Assembly (NCBI RefSeq): GCF_000255655.1 | Contig: NZ_JH636434.1 | Location: 400,101-464,100, forward strand | Direction of reading: 5' to 3' | From: Schlesneria paludicola DSM 18645 | GTDB lineage: Bacteria > Planctomycetota > Planctomycetia > Planctomycetales > Planctomycetaceae | DNA: 64,000 bases | Shown: positions 47,401 to 57,150 of the stretch, one piece after another | How the letters are laid out: every line of letters begins with the position of its first letter | How positions within the stretch are numbered: the stretch's first letter is position 1 | Made by a program: the position numbers and the translations under genes | The notes under the pieces: model-generated | Database searches by the model: none | Told to the model about the DNA's origin: nothing | The model's input: the letters and a program-made list of their open reading frames with translations, nothing else

Positions 47401-48387
47401 TCAATGTGCTGCTGCTACCAACCCTTTCAGGATTGCTCCCAATCGAAAGCCCGCCTGAACAACTCGTTTGTCGCAGGCCGCATCGCCAGCTCGCAGATAG
47501 TCCTCGCTAAGATGAATCGGCTGATGCTCGATATCCGTGTGGGCAGCCTCCATGATCCGGAGAGTTGCCAGTAGCTCATCGTCGTAGACGAGACCCATTG
47601 CGAGGGCTTTGCTTTCCTCAACCCACTTCATTTCGTCCAGATCTACAGTTGCTTGAGTGCCTAACGCTTGAAGCTCAGGTATCGCAAGCAACGAAATCGC
47701 TTGCTGCTGGACTGTTCGAAACGAAAGCCGTCCTCCTGGGAAGTCGTCCCATACGGAGTGAAGATTGTCTTTCTGAATCGTGCTGACGCGGTTTCCTCCT
47801 CGATCGCCGGTTGGGAAGAGTCCACGCGAGAAGAAGGCAGTAGAGTGCAGGGGCTGATGAACATCGCCGATGGTGTGAAAAAGCCAAGAGAGCATCAGGG
47901 CTCTTTCCGACTCGCCCTTTGAGGTATCAGCAATTGTGCTTCTGGCGGAGCGAATTACTTGGATCACGTTTGAGTCATCTGCAAGCTGAGACGGAGTCGA
48001 TGTCGAGAGATTGAGACTTGCTTCCGGATGGAGTGCTTGCCGATCATCCGAGGAAAGGAACTCCGGGAAGTTGATAAAGTGCCAAAGTGGCCTATGGAAC
48101 GTCGTTTTCAAGTTGCCTTGATACCCCCTCGCGATATCCGGAAATACGGCGGCTTGCTGAAAGGCCCATTCGATCTTGGCATCATCGGTCAGACTGCTCG
48201 GCGTTTTCGCGGCGAACTCTTCCGGGAACCGTGGGTGCTTTTTTAGGAGTTCGAACACCGCCGTCTTCTCGACTGGGCTCAACTGGCGAAAGGCAATCGC
48301 CGCGACAGTTTTATGCCCACCGTCGTGCCAAGCAAAAGCGCTCGACGCACTGACGAAAATCGTGATGCAGGCGAAGATCTGACGCAC
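47401..48387 (-). CDS. Exported S1/P1 nuclease
   Basis: Zinc-dependent nuclease of about 328 residues that cleaves single-stranded DNA and RNA. A GTG start at 48387 with GGAGGG upstream opens a signal peptide ending in SSAFA; the mature protein begins WHDGGH, whose N-terminal Trp and His ligate zinc in this family. Other ligand motifs are WHFINFP, SWLFHTIGDVHQPLH and DRGGN, then NLHSVWDD. All are intact, so it is probably active outside the cytoplasm for nutrient scavenging or against foreign nucleic acid. Confidence 0.9.
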   Translation of the reverse strand: MRQIFACITIFVSASSAFAWHDGGHKTVAAIAFRQLSPVEKTAVFELLKKHPRFPEEFAAKTPSSLTDDAKIEWAFQQAAVFPDIARGYQGNLKTTFHRPLWHFINFPEFLSSDDRQALHPEASLNLSTSTPSQLADDSNVIQVIRSARSTIADTSKGESERALMLSWLFHTIGDVHQPLHSTAFFSRGLFPTGDRGGNRVSTIQKDNLHSVWDDFPGGRLSFRTVQQQAISLLAIPELQALGTQATVDLDEMKWVEESKALAMGLVYDDELLATLRIMEAAHTDIEHQPIHLSEDYLRAGDAACDKRVVQAGFRLGAILKGLVAAAH

Positions 48388-48647
48388 GGTTGGCCCTCCA
48401 AATCTGTGGATATTTGCACAAACAAATGTGAACAATCATCACTACTGTATCATTGTTCTGATAGGTGCGAAATGAATCAACCTCGAATTTTCGCGGCGCA
48501 GTTTCATGGCGAAAACGTCTCCTCAAAATGTTACCACAACACGTTTTACGCACAAATAATTCGAGAATTTCGTCATGAACGGTTGGATTCTTCGGAAAAT
48601 CTCGGTAGCGTCACAGAGTGATTTAACTTCGTACAGGAGGGTTGCCA

Positions 48648-49547
48648 ATGCGACGAACACTCAATGTCTGTTGCTGCATTTTTGCAATGGCCGGCGCCAC
48701 CGTCAGGGAGGCTCCAGCGTCGGAGGTGATCGCGAAAATCGTGGTCGCAATCGATGGCGATACTGTCGTCGCGAAGACGAGTTCGTCGACGATCACTGTG
48801 CGGCTGGAAGGCATCGATGCTCCTGAAAAGGGGCAGCCGAGCGGACCCGAATCGCGGGAAGCACTGCGGTCTCTCTTGGTCAATAAGCAGGTCGTGCTAA
48901 AGACCTCGGGAACCGATAAGTATGGCCGGACTCTCGCGACGATTTTGCTCGACGGGAACAACATCAATTTGAAGATGGTCTCCGACGGTCTCGCCTGGCA
49001 CTACAAGCAGTACAGCAAAGACGAAGATCTGGCAAAGGCCGAAGCCGAAGCAAGGACCGGCGAGAAGGGGCTCTGGGTAGAAAAGAACCCAACAGCACCT
49101 TGGGATTTTCGCCATCCGCCTGCCAAACCTGCGATAGCTCCTCCAGAGAAGACCGTTGCGGTGCCTGTCGTTACGCCCCCTGCCACAGCGAATAGTTTGG
49201 TGACAGTCCCCAAGGCTGAACCCATCGTGAAGGCCAGCGCCTCCGCTACGAATAGCAAAAGCGGATCGTTCAAGGAAAGCGAAGCCGAAAAGGCGTACGA
49301 GAAAGCCAACGGTGTTGAAGTGGTCCATCGCAAGGATGGAAGCACCTACGAACGACGACAAGCCGGATCGTCCTCACCTGCAGAGAAGGCAAAGCCGTCG
49401 AGCTCGTCAGCACCAACTAGCAGCAAGGGAAAGAGCTCATACAAGGAAAGTGCCGCAGAGAAAGCATACGAGAAGGCAACCGGGAAAGAGGTTGTCCACA
49501 AGAAAGACGGCACGACGTACGAGCGGAAGGCACGTTCGAAAAAGTGA
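48648..49547 (+). CDS. Exported staphylococcal-nuclease-like protein with duplicated C-terminal motif
   Basis: About 299 residues; AGGAGG seven bases before the ATG at 48648. A short signal-like N-terminus (NVCCCIFAMAGATVREAPAS) precedes a thermonuclease fold: AIDGDTVVAK, VRLEGIDAPE, TDKYGRTLATI and GLAWHYKQYSKDEDL, with the catalytic Arg and Asp positions present. After a Pro/Ala linker, a module beginning KESEAEKAYEKA and ending KDGSTYERR occurs twice (49261-49365 and 49432-49540). The duplicated module is of unknown function. It is divergent from the S1/P1 nuclease gene. Confidence 0.85.
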   Translation: MRRTLNVCCCIFAMAGATVREAPASEVIAKIVVAIDGDTVVAKTSSSTITVRLEGIDAPEKGQPSGPESREALRSLLVNKQVVLKTSGTDKYGRTLATILLDGNNINLKMVSDGLAWHYKQYSKDEDLAKAEAEARTGEKGLWVEKNPTAPWDFRHPPAKPAIAPPEKTVAVPVVTPPATANSLVTVPKAEPIVKASASATNSKSGSFKESEAEKAYEKANGVEVVHRKDGSTYERRQAGSSSPAEKAKPSSSSAPTSSKGKSSYKESAAEKAYEKATGKEVVHKKDGTTYERKARSKK

Positions 49548-49567
49548 GCACACAAGAGGTAAACGCG

Positions 49568-50215
49568 ATGCGTTTCGAAATATCTGACATCTGGTCAATG
49601 CCGCACGTCGGTGCGCTGATGGTTTCTATGATCACGCTTGCAAGCCCTGGCTTTACGCAGGACAGCGTAAGCAAAGGTGACTCACCCGTCACAACCGTGA
49701 CTAAACAGATCGTGGAATCCAAGTCGGCATCGCAAGTTGTCATGAAGACGCCGGAACAATTTATGACATTTGAGATGCCTCCGAAGAAGAAGGTGTCCGA
49801 GACCGAACCTCCGTTGGTTGGAGGTACAAATCCGATTGTCGCTGCAGTTCTGGCCGATTCCCAGAGTTCAGCACCTGTCCTAAAAGCGTGCCAAGAATGG
49901 CTCGTTCAGTACTACGTTAGGCAATCCGAAATTCTGAAGGAACAACGGAGTGCAATCTCCACGACAAATTTCATCAGCCATGTGGTCTGTGTCATCGTTC
50001 ATTTGGCTTTGCTGATCTGCCTTGGCGTCGCAGTCCGCGAATACTTTCATGCGGAAAAACTTAGAAATCAGGAAATGCCGACGACTGAGTTGGCTGTCTC
50101 AATGAATAACATTTCCATGAAAACTGCGAGGAATGGCATCGTTCTCCTCGTCTTGTCGATCGTCCTGTACTACTTGTACTTGACGATCGTCTACCCAATC
50201 ACGGTCGTCGGCTGA
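49568..50215 (+). CDS. Hypothetical membrane protein
   Basis: About 215 residues with two membrane segments in the second half (FISHVVCVIVHLALLICLGV and NGIVLLVLSIVLYYLYLTIV), and possibly a signal-like stretch near the start (HVGALMVSMITLASPG). No family recognised. AAGAGG precedes the ATG at 49568; an alternative GTG at 49544 overlaps the nuclease stop, so coupling to the nuclease gene is likely. Confidence 0.55.
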   Translation: MRFEISDIWSMPHVGALMVSMITLASPGFTQDSVSKGDSPVTTVTKQIVESKSASQVVMKTPEQFMTFEMPPKKKVSETEPPLVGGTNPIVAAVLADSQSSAPVLKACQEWLVQYYVRQSEILKEQRSAISTTNFISHVVCVIVHLALLICLGVAVREYFHAEKLRNQEMPTTELAVSMNNISMKTARNGIVLLVLSIVLYYLYLTIVYPITVVG

Positions 50216-50299
50216 ACCGATGAATGCACAGCCTCGTCGGCCAAAACGTATTCCCCGACAGCTCGCGGCCTAACCACTGTTTGAATCCCGAGCTCAGCC

Positions 50300-51204
50300 A
50301 TGGCAAGCCCTCCACGCTCTCCTGTTCGCGCTAAAACTCTCAAGTCACTGCTGTCGCGTGATCACTCGCTGAACGGTGGGATTCTCTTCGGATTGGATGG
50401 CCGACTCATTGAGATTCAGGCACGTGCAATCTCTGTCCTTCGGCAGCCCATGCCCTGGAGTGCGGCAGTCAGCCTGACTGGGATGGCCCCAACGTCAGTC
50501 AGGGAAGCGATGGGACGCCTCTCCGGGGCATTTGCGAAGCTGCAAATCCCGGAACCAGAAGTCGAAGTTCTGATTAATCTCGCGCCTGCAGACTTGGTAA
50601 AGCATGGGACTTGGCTCGATCTTCCGCTCGCGACACGCAGAACAAACGGTACTTCGGTCTTGAAGTCCCGTTCAATGCGGCCATGCCAGGAGGCCGAGTG
50701 CGGGACTTCTGCGAATTCAGCGAACGAAGAATGGAGTTCTTCAAGCACACGATCGAAGAAAGCAGCCTTTCAACCCGATCTATGGACAGGCTCGCGAAGG
50801 TGGCGAGAACCGTGGCGATGAACCAGAAGCTGTTTGATCAAAAGGACGTTATTCAAGGCGTCGAGTCCCCCATGGTGGGGATGAAGGTCATGAAATACGG
50901 CATCAATTCACGTCTGACTCACGGTATGGTAGATGGGATCGGAGGCAGTTTCGAGCTTGACTATTCAGATTACGGTGACCAGAAGCGCTGGATTGATGGA
51001 ATTCGGATTGTCGTCGATCCCGATTTGCCCGAATCCGAAATCAGCCTTTCCGGAGATTCAGGATCGGTCTGGATCAACCGCGCTACGAGCAAAGCCGTCG
51101 CACTCCACTTCGCCGGTGAAGATGGCTTGGGACCGACCGCTGAGTACGCCTTGGCTCAATCAATGCCACGAGTGTTTTCGCTCCTTGGCGTCGGAATAAT
51201 TTAG
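50300..51204 (+). pseudogene. Mosaic pseudogene: ComM/YifB ends fused to the end of a trypsin-like protease
   Basis: The first frame (50300 to about 50640) reads the ChlI-like N-terminal domain of a ComM/YifB ATPase: ILFGLDGRLIEIQARAISVL ... VLINLAPADLVKHGTWLDLP. The frame then shifts. In the second frame (from about 50630) the C-terminal ComM segment NAAMPGGRVRDFCEFSERR ... LSTRSMDRLAKVARTVA follows directly; the AAA+ ATPase core with its Walker motifs is missing. It runs in frame into the C-terminal part of a trypsin-like protease (VMKYGINSRLTHGMV ... SLSGDSGSVWIN) and ends at TAG 51202. This is the product of deletion and recombination, not a working gene. Confidence 0.65.
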
Positions 51205-51333
51205 CCAACAACGCTGTGGATAGGGCCAAAGATTGCAATTGCGGATCGAACATGAAAGAGGAGTAGATTCGGTACATCGGTAACATCAACCGACGGCACC
51301 ATTCGAATCAGACGAGGTAGCGATGCAGCCTCC

Positions 51334-51360
51334 GTGGTCCGAAAAACGGGGTCCACTTCA
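51334..51360. repeat. Solitary 27-bp copy of the IS3-type element end
   Basis: These 27 bases are identical to 61997-62023, the right terminal repeat of the complete element, and in the same orientation. No transposase lies next to it. It sits 64 nt beyond the SNF2 gene stop and marks the left edge of the TerY-P/SNF2 locus. Confidence 0.85.
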
Positions 51361-51423
51361 TTAGGCAAGATTTGCCTCTGAGCGAATCGACGGCGCGGCA
51401 GGTCGTAAAGAAGAGTCCATCCT

Positions 51424-54400
51424 CTACTCGTAGAATCCATCGTAGGTGCTCTCGCGTTTCCACTCCGATGCGGTTCGGACACCAACAACCAGTTTCCCGT
51501 AGATTCGCATATTCGAAGAATTCACGAGCAGGCAACCAGCGTGACGCCTCGAAGAAAACCATGTTTTCTTCTGAAATTCGATGCACACTGCCAAGACTTT
51601 GCGACTTGCTGATTCGACCGCCTGAACGGAGATGATCGACGAAAGTATGGTTCCGCCCAGACGTTGCAAGATCGGAATCAAATCGGGTCGATCCTGAGCG
51701 CCCAACACCGTTTTACCATCAAGCATCCCCGCGAGCGGAGTGAGCATAAAGTTTGAATCCAGGTAGCGAGCGGAGAAATCGATTTGTGTGAGTTCGCACG
51801 TCGCCGCTAGGTTCGCATCAATTCGCTTGCCAGTCCAAGCACACAGTGTCGCAGCATCCTTCAAAATTCGCTTTTGAGTTTGTGTACACGTCGTTAACAA
51901 ATCACGATCAACGAGACCTTTAACAGAATCGCATTGTTCGAGCTCATCCAGGAGCAGTATTTTTCTACTCACCTTGCATCGGCCCATCTCGGCTTTTGTA
52001 CCTTGCCGACCTGTGGGTTTGTCGGACGAGATTAGAAGCGATTTTCTGACGGGGCGTGACCGATAGTCTGAATATCCAATTTCTGAGCTGATAACGCGAT
52101 CGCCCGTATCAGTACACTTATGTAGTGCCGAAGGAATAACACGTTTCCCGGTGGCAGCGCACGTCTCTAATACGTCGCGCCAAACCACCTCCGAACTGAC
52201 CTCGCAAACTTCAGATTCGTCTTGCGGTATCCGCTTTCTTGTAACAGCACAGACAACGAAGAGTCGTTTGAGGCACGCCCTGCCGGATGCCTGACTCCTC
52301 TCAAGAAGGTCGGATGTCACGCGACGCCTACTGCTTTCGCAAACTCCAATTTCAGATGGCAAACATATGGCGCCAGACTCTTCGCAGTGCTCCATTTCTC
52401 TCGCGAGCGCCCGCTTTTGGCTTTTGTCTGATGCCTTCAGCAGATCCAATCTGACCAGCTCGCCAGAAACAGCTGATTTCGCCATCTCATCAAGGAGTAA
52501 GACCGCCTTGGATTCCGAGCAAATTCCGAATTCATCTGCAGTCCCCATTCTACCTGGAGGCTTTTCCGATTTCCGGAGCAATCGCCGTGTGACAATTCTT
52601 GGCCGATAGTCTGATCGGCCAGAATGCTCGTGGAGTATTAACGCCCCAGTATCTTCGCAGCGGACGAAGTATTTCTTCTGCGCAACAGCTCCAGACTCGG
52701 CACATGTTTCAAGTGCGGTCGACAACACGAGTTCGCCGCTGATGTAGCAGGGAGTCAATTCATCTCGGGCTACGAGCCGATTGGTTGCTGCGCACCGAGA
52801 TGCCTCCTTCTCTAGTATTCTGCGATTGGATACTTCACTCGTTACTAAAAGATCGCATGCAACTCGCATATGAGTGATCGCACAAACCTCTGTGTCTGTC
52901 GGAAGCAGCCTACGTCCAGTGACTTCGCATGTTATGAGTTCGTCAGGGTGAACGTACTGATCGCGAATCGTGATTAACAATTCTCGATCGATCAGACGAT
53001 TTGAAACTGCCGAACGACTCATCTCGTCGATCAAAAGCGTCTTTCCAGATACTTCGCACGTTCCCGTCTCATCAATAAGTCCGACACGGTGCGGGGGCCG
53101 TTCAGATCGTCGTAGTAGATTTGGGCTGGCACATCGCGAACTGACATCCGAGAAGATCGCAACTTCCTCCGTTAGCCACGCACCTGAACAATCACATCGG
53201 AGCATCCGACTGCGTATAGCGGAGATACGGCTGATAGAGCATGTTTCCAACTCCGACGGCAGAACCATGTCGCCCGTCAACCCACACTTCTGAAGCTCAT
53301 CCCGACCGACAAGCTTTCCAGTTACTGTACACTTGGCTGACAAGTTTGTGAGAATCTGTCGACCGGAAGCTTCACTGACCGTCAAGAATCGTGTCGAAAC
53401 AGTTTGCTGCGTAATTTGGCACCTGCCCACCTGGCTCGGCAGAAGAGTTTCATTCGAGATCTCGCAAACGACCAATTCACTTGGATGGACTAGCTGATCT
53501 TCGATTTGAACGAGTAACGAGCGATCGATTAGTCGATTCGAGACCGATGAGCGGTTCAATTCGTCGACCAGCAATTTACTGTGCGATATTTCGCAGATAG
53601 CAATTTCGTCTGGCAGTCCGCGTCGATGCGGCGGCTTATCAGAAATGCGTGCCAAATCCGGCCGTCCATGGCGTCCACTGACATCGGATGTGAAAGCGAC
53701 AGACGGAGCGAGCCAATCATCTGTGATATCGCAGTAGGTGATGTACTTTCGAGAGACTCTCTTGCCGCTTACAGCGCAAGTCTCCAGCTCAGATGGCAAA
53801 ACGTAATCGCCACTCTCGTCACATTTCTCGAGCTCTGACGGCAAAGCCAGACGACGAGTCACTGAGCAGGGCAGTAACAGGTCCGAAAGTACGAGCAGAC
53901 CACTGTGTTCGCTGTAGGCTAACAGCGTTTCATCGACGAGGAGTCCGGTAGCTTCGCACGTTTTTGCTTCATCTTTGAGAAGGAGCTTTTCTGTTTTGTG
54001 GCAACGAACAGTTTCACTGTCGAGACCGAGCCTACCAGATTTCTCCGAAGCCACAAGGAGCGCGGTGTCAACCGCCATTTTAGAGACTGCTGACAATCCA
54101 ATTTCATCGATCAGCAGCCGACGTTTTGAGAACTCGCACGATGCACATTCGATTTCTAGTCCCAGGCGGTGCGGTTGCCGTTCAGATGCAAAAAGAAGAT
54201 TTTTTGTAACGATCTTGGATGAAACATCAGATGTCGCTGACTCGCTACGAAGAATGCGATTATTTGTTACCACACACGTCACGAATTCGCTTGAAATCGC
54301 AGTCCGCCCCGAACTCATGCACTTCTCGACCTCGTCGTCAATCGCAGCTTTCCCTGTGACTTCACATTTGACGACATACTCTGGCAATGCCTGGCGTCCA

Positions 54401-57150
54401 CTCACATCTGATCTCATGAGCGAGTGACGTGGAACCGACCTATCCGTCCGATCACATTTACCAAAGACACCGTAAGGCATCCGGAGACCTGTGACCGCGC
54501 ACTGTTCAACAATTGGTTGTTCAATGATCTGACCCGTAATTGGCACAGCCTGTAACGTCGCCTCGTAAGCGTAGCCGTCCAGTTCGAATGTGATGTCGAC
54601 AATCGCTTCTTCGTAGCACTGTCCGCGGAACCCGACGACTTCAGCGACCACAGTCACAGTAAAGTCATCTTCAACACGTTGACAAAGATGCGGGTCCCCC
54701 CCGGCTCGAGACAGCTCGGCAATTCGTCGACTCGCATAGTATGTCGAAAAGCAATTAACTTGCTCGTTGTTCGAGACTTCCCGCCTGACCCGAATCAGCG
54801 TGCCCTCGGAAATACTCTGCAGAGAGACGGGCCTCTCTAAAATGTCATGCGAAGCTGATGAAGTCGGAGTGTATTGCGCGTGCCTTTCAGGGGTGGCATC
54901 GTGCTCAATGAGTTGTTGGTGCTGATCGACGCGATTCTCTGCAGTCGTTCGCACCAGCACGCGGCCGTTGACAAACGGCTTACGGCTTCTAACTCGACAT
55001 GTGCGGAATGTCATCCCTGGATAAGTCAGACACCACTTTGCTGCGAGACGCGAGGCAGCTTGTTCCGTTTGTCCTCGAAGGTCCACCACACGATGCGATC
55101 GAAACGACGCCCATCGCTCTACTAATCGATCAAAGGCAGGCTGTCCAGGAATCATTAGAATCGTAGAACCATCTGATTGGGCCGATGCCGCCGCTGATTG
55201 ATTTACAGTGAACCTCTTCGCGCCACGTTCACTGGAGCGCAGCTCGTATACCCCAGATGTCACCTCCTTATGTACCTTCCCCTCGGCGATCATTGCGCGG
55301 ACAACAAATCTTTCGGGCGTCATTGACGGAGTCGGCTTGTCCAATTTGGGCGGAGGCTCGGAGAATGTGGATGACGCGTCAAGGGAGCCCAAATCTTGAT
55401 TCATTCGACCACAATTTGCGTCGTATTCTTCTCGCGCACGATCGATACTTGCAGCTCGAAGTTCCGCGTCTTTTTCCGCGTCTTGGCCGATCAAGGATTG
55501 AACCACCAAGTTCCGAACGATCGTCTCGAACCGTTCGGACATTCCGTCGTCAGAGTCTCCATCCAATCCAGCCAGAATCGACTCAATATCGCCAACGGTC
55601 TGAGTGACTGCAAGTAGTCGTTGAACGAGTCGAGAAACGACCTTCTCTTCAACCGTGTTGGCAGCCACGAGGTTGATGACATGGACCGACTTGTGAGTGG
55701 AACCTAAGCGTTGAACTCGTCCGATCCGTTGCTCGAGAACCATTGGATTCCAAGGCATATCGTAGTTCACCAGCACGTTGGCTGCTTGAAGGTTTACCCC
55801 TTCAGCGCCTGCATCAGTTGAAATGAGAACATGAACCCTTGGTGGGTCTGCGACGAATAGAGACTTATCTCGCTCGTTCTCTCTGGCGCGACCGCCTGCG
55901 ATCATCCCAACTGGGACTTCCTCACGAAGCAGCGTTTGCCGAATCAACTCTTGCGTTTCTCGCCTGCGCGTAAAAACGACGACACGCCAATCAGACCGAG
56001 CCGCCCGCAGCTTTCCGCAAATGACCAAGAGTTTTGCGAGCTTTGCAGGTACGGCGATGGTCTGTGCGATCGCGCGTACCTTACGTGCAGCTTCTGTCAG
56101 TCTCGAATTCTTTTCGGACATATTCTCCAGCTGGGCAGCTAGCGCAGCTGGACTGCTCATTAAGGCCTCTCCAAGCGACGACTGGAGCAGCGGTGTAATT
56201 TGCTCAACGAAACCACCAATGATCGATTCGAAGCTCCTCTCACCCGCAGTCAGAGTGACAAGGACTGTTGCGACATCGCGATCAGGGAATGCCAGCCTAG
56301 CATCAACCCTTCGTGTTCTCGCGATGTAGCCATTGATGATGCGTCTGAATTCAGCAGACTTCTTCGGTTCGAGACGACGTCCATCTGATCGCGCCTGGAG
56401 AAACGTAGTGCGGAAATCCTTGTAGTCACCAAACGGATTTTTGTGGCCTTTCGACAGAGTCAGAAGATCAATCAGGGAGTAGATATCCGTGAATTTGTTC
56501 TGGATCGGAGTTGCAGTCAGCATCAGAAGATATGTAAACCATCGTGCTTCAATCGCATTCCTGATCTCTTGAGCGACCTTCGGAGCCGCGCTCTGCCCAT
56601 GCAAGTTACGAAGCCGATGTGCTTCGTCCAGAATGAGCATTTGGAATGCGTCGATCGGCATGTCCCGGTCGGGTAAGTACCTCGCCGCAGTTTCGTACGT
56701 CGTCACGACTACTTGTGCGTCCCGGTCGCCGCTGTCCAGAATATCGCTACCGACGCAGACCTCAGCTCGAATCTGGAACTTTTCGTCCAACTCTCTGACC
56801 CATTGATCGCACAGAACTTTGGGGCAGATAACTAGCGCGCGAGCGACACGACGACGCACCATTAACTCGCTCAGAATCAAACCAGCGCTGATTGTCTTTC
56901 CAAGTCCCACCTCGTCCGCAAGGAGCACAGACGGAGCCAATCGACAGAACGAGATTAGGTTTTGGACCTGATGGTGAAACGGCTCGACTCGATCTTTCCA
57001 CCGCTCTGCGGAAAGGATGTCGTCGGCAGATCTAATGACGATTGGAGAGGACAACTTGAACTCAAGCGCTGCTTTGTAGAGTTCGTACGATTCATCAGAA
57101 GTCGCGGCGGAAAGTGGAGCGTCGAGGAACGAATTTAGCGCAACAGTCAT
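51424..57150 (-). CDS. SNF2-family ATPase with about 60 tandem 15-residue Cys-containing repeats
   Basis: 1,908 residues. The N-terminal 570 form an SNF2/Rad54-type motor: LLADEVGLGKTISAG (Walker A), LILDEAHRLRN, LMLTATPIQN, VLISTDAGAEGVNLQAA, EQRIGRVQRLGST. The next 300 residues are unassigned. From about residue 885 to 1790 (DNA about 54510-51770) runs an array of about sixty 15-residue units, consensus near [KR]xLVxxDELxxCxxTG. A higher-order period of about 545 nt (182 residues, 12 units) is marked by PHRxGL-like landmarks near 54180, 53635, 53095, 52560 and 52010. The last 120 residues are non-repetitive. It probably translocates on DNA, with the array as scaffold, zinc or target-binding module. 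Divergent from the TerY-P operon. Confidence 0.88.
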   Translation of the reverse strand: MTVALNSFLDAPLSAATSDESYELYKAALEFKLSSPIVIRSADDILSAERWKDRVEPFHHQVQNLISFCRLAPSVLLADEVGLGKTISAGLILSELMVRRRVARALVICPKVLCDQWVRELDEKFQIRAEVCVGSDILDSGDRDAQVVVTTYETAARYLPDRDMPIDAFQMLILDEAHRLRNLHGQSAAPKVAQEIRNAIEARWFTYLLMLTATPIQNKFTDIYSLIDLLTLSKGHKNPFGDYKDFRTTFLQARSDGRRLEPKKSAEFRRIINGYIARTRRVDARLAFPDRDVATVLVTLTAGERSFESIIGGFVEQITPLLQSSLGEALMSSPAALAAQLENMSEKNSRLTEAARKVRAIAQTIAVPAKLAKLLVICGKLRAARSDWRVVVFTRRRETQELIRQTLLREEVPVGMIAGGRARENERDKSLFVADPPRVHVLISTDAGAEGVNLQAANVLVNYDMPWNPMVLEQRIGRVQRLGSTHKSVHVINLVAANTVEEKVVSRLVQRLLAVTQTVGDIESILAGLDGDSDDGMSERFETIVRNLVVQSLIGQDAEKDAELRAASIDRAREEYDANCGRMNQDLGSLDASSTFSEPPPKLDKPTPSMTPERFVVRAMIAEGKVHKEVTSGVYELRSSERGAKRFTVNQSAAASAQSDGSTILMIPGQPAFDRLVERWASFRSHRVVDLRGQTEQAASRLAAKWCLTYPGMTFRTCRVRSRKPFVNGRVLVRTTAENRVDQHQQLIEHDATPERHAQYTPTSSASHDILERPVSLQSISEGTLIRVRREVSNNEQVNCFSTYYASRRIAELSRAGGDPHLCQRVEDDFTVTVVAEVVGFRGQCYEEAIVDITFELDGYAYEATLQAVPITGQIIEQPIVEQCAVTGLRMPYGVFGKCDRTDRSVPRHSLMRSDVSGRQALPEYVVKCEVTGKAAIDDEVEKCMSSGRTAISSEFVTCVVTNNRILRSESATSDVSSKIVTKNLLFASERQPHRLGLEIECASCEFSKRRLLIDEIGLSAVSKMAVDTALLVASEKSGRLGLDSETVRCHKTEKLLLKDEAKTCEATGLLVDETLLAYSEHSGLLVLSDLLLPCSVTRRLALPSELEKCDESGDYVLPSELETCAVSGKRVSRKYITYCDITDDWLAPSVAFTSDVSGRHGRPDLARISDKPPHRRGLPDEIAICEISHSKLLVDELNRSSVSNRLIDRSLLVQIEDQLVHPSELVVCEISNETLLPSQVGRCQITQQTVSTRFLTVSEASGRQILTNLSAKCTVTGKLVGRDELQKCGLTGDMVLPSELETCSISRISAIRSRMLRCDCSGAWLTEEVAIFSDVSSRCASPNLLRRSERPPHRVGLIDETGTCEVSGKTLLIDEMSRSAVSNRLIDRELLITIRDQYVHPDELITCEVTGRRLLPTDTEVCAITHMRVACDLLVTSEVSNRRILEKEASRCAATNRLVARDELTPCYISGELVLSTALETCAESGAVAQKKYFVRCEDTGALILHEHSGRSDYRPRIVTRRLLRKSEKPPGRMGTADEFGICSESKAVLLLDEMAKSAVSGELVRLDLLKASDKSQKRALAREMEHCEESGAICLPSEIGVCESSRRRVTSDLLERSQASGRACLKRLFVVCAVTRKRIPQDESEVCEVSSEVVWRDVLETCAATGKRVIPSALHKCTDTGDRVISSEIGYSDYRSRPVRKSLLISSDKPTGRQGTKAEMGRCKVSRKILLLDELEQCDSVKGLVDRDLLTTCTQTQKRILKDAATLCAWTGKRIDANLAATCELTQIDFSARYLDSNFMLTPLAGMLDGKTVLGAQDRPDLIPILQRLGGTILSSIISVQAVESASRKVLAVCIEFQKKTWFSSRRHAGCLLVNSSNMRIYGKLVVGVRTASEWKRESTYDGFYE
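51770..54510 (-). repeat. Coding tandem repeat region (45-nt unit, about 545-nt super-period)
   Basis: DNA encoding the Cys-containing array of the SNF2 protein. Units of 15 codons are diverged at DNA level, while the super-repeat of about 545 nt is better conserved in protein: compare SDKPPHRRGLPDEIAICE, SERPPHRVGLIDETGTCE and SEKPPGRMGTADEFGICS. Four full super-repeats and a partial fifth are visible. Confidence 0.8.

Noticed and set aside
51308..51586. 92-residue minus-strand frame at the end of the SNF2 gene
   Set aside because: It overlaps the SNF2 3' end in another frame, includes the solitary IS end and has no motif.
53919..54427. Open frames on both strands within the SNF2 repeat array
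   Set aside because: They arise because the repeat DNA lacks stops in several frames; none has a ribosome site or motif.
51770..54510. CRISPR-like periodicity
   Set aside because: The 45-nt and 545-nt periods are coding repeats in a long open frame; there are no identical direct repeats with unique spacers. No CRISPR array seen elsewhere.
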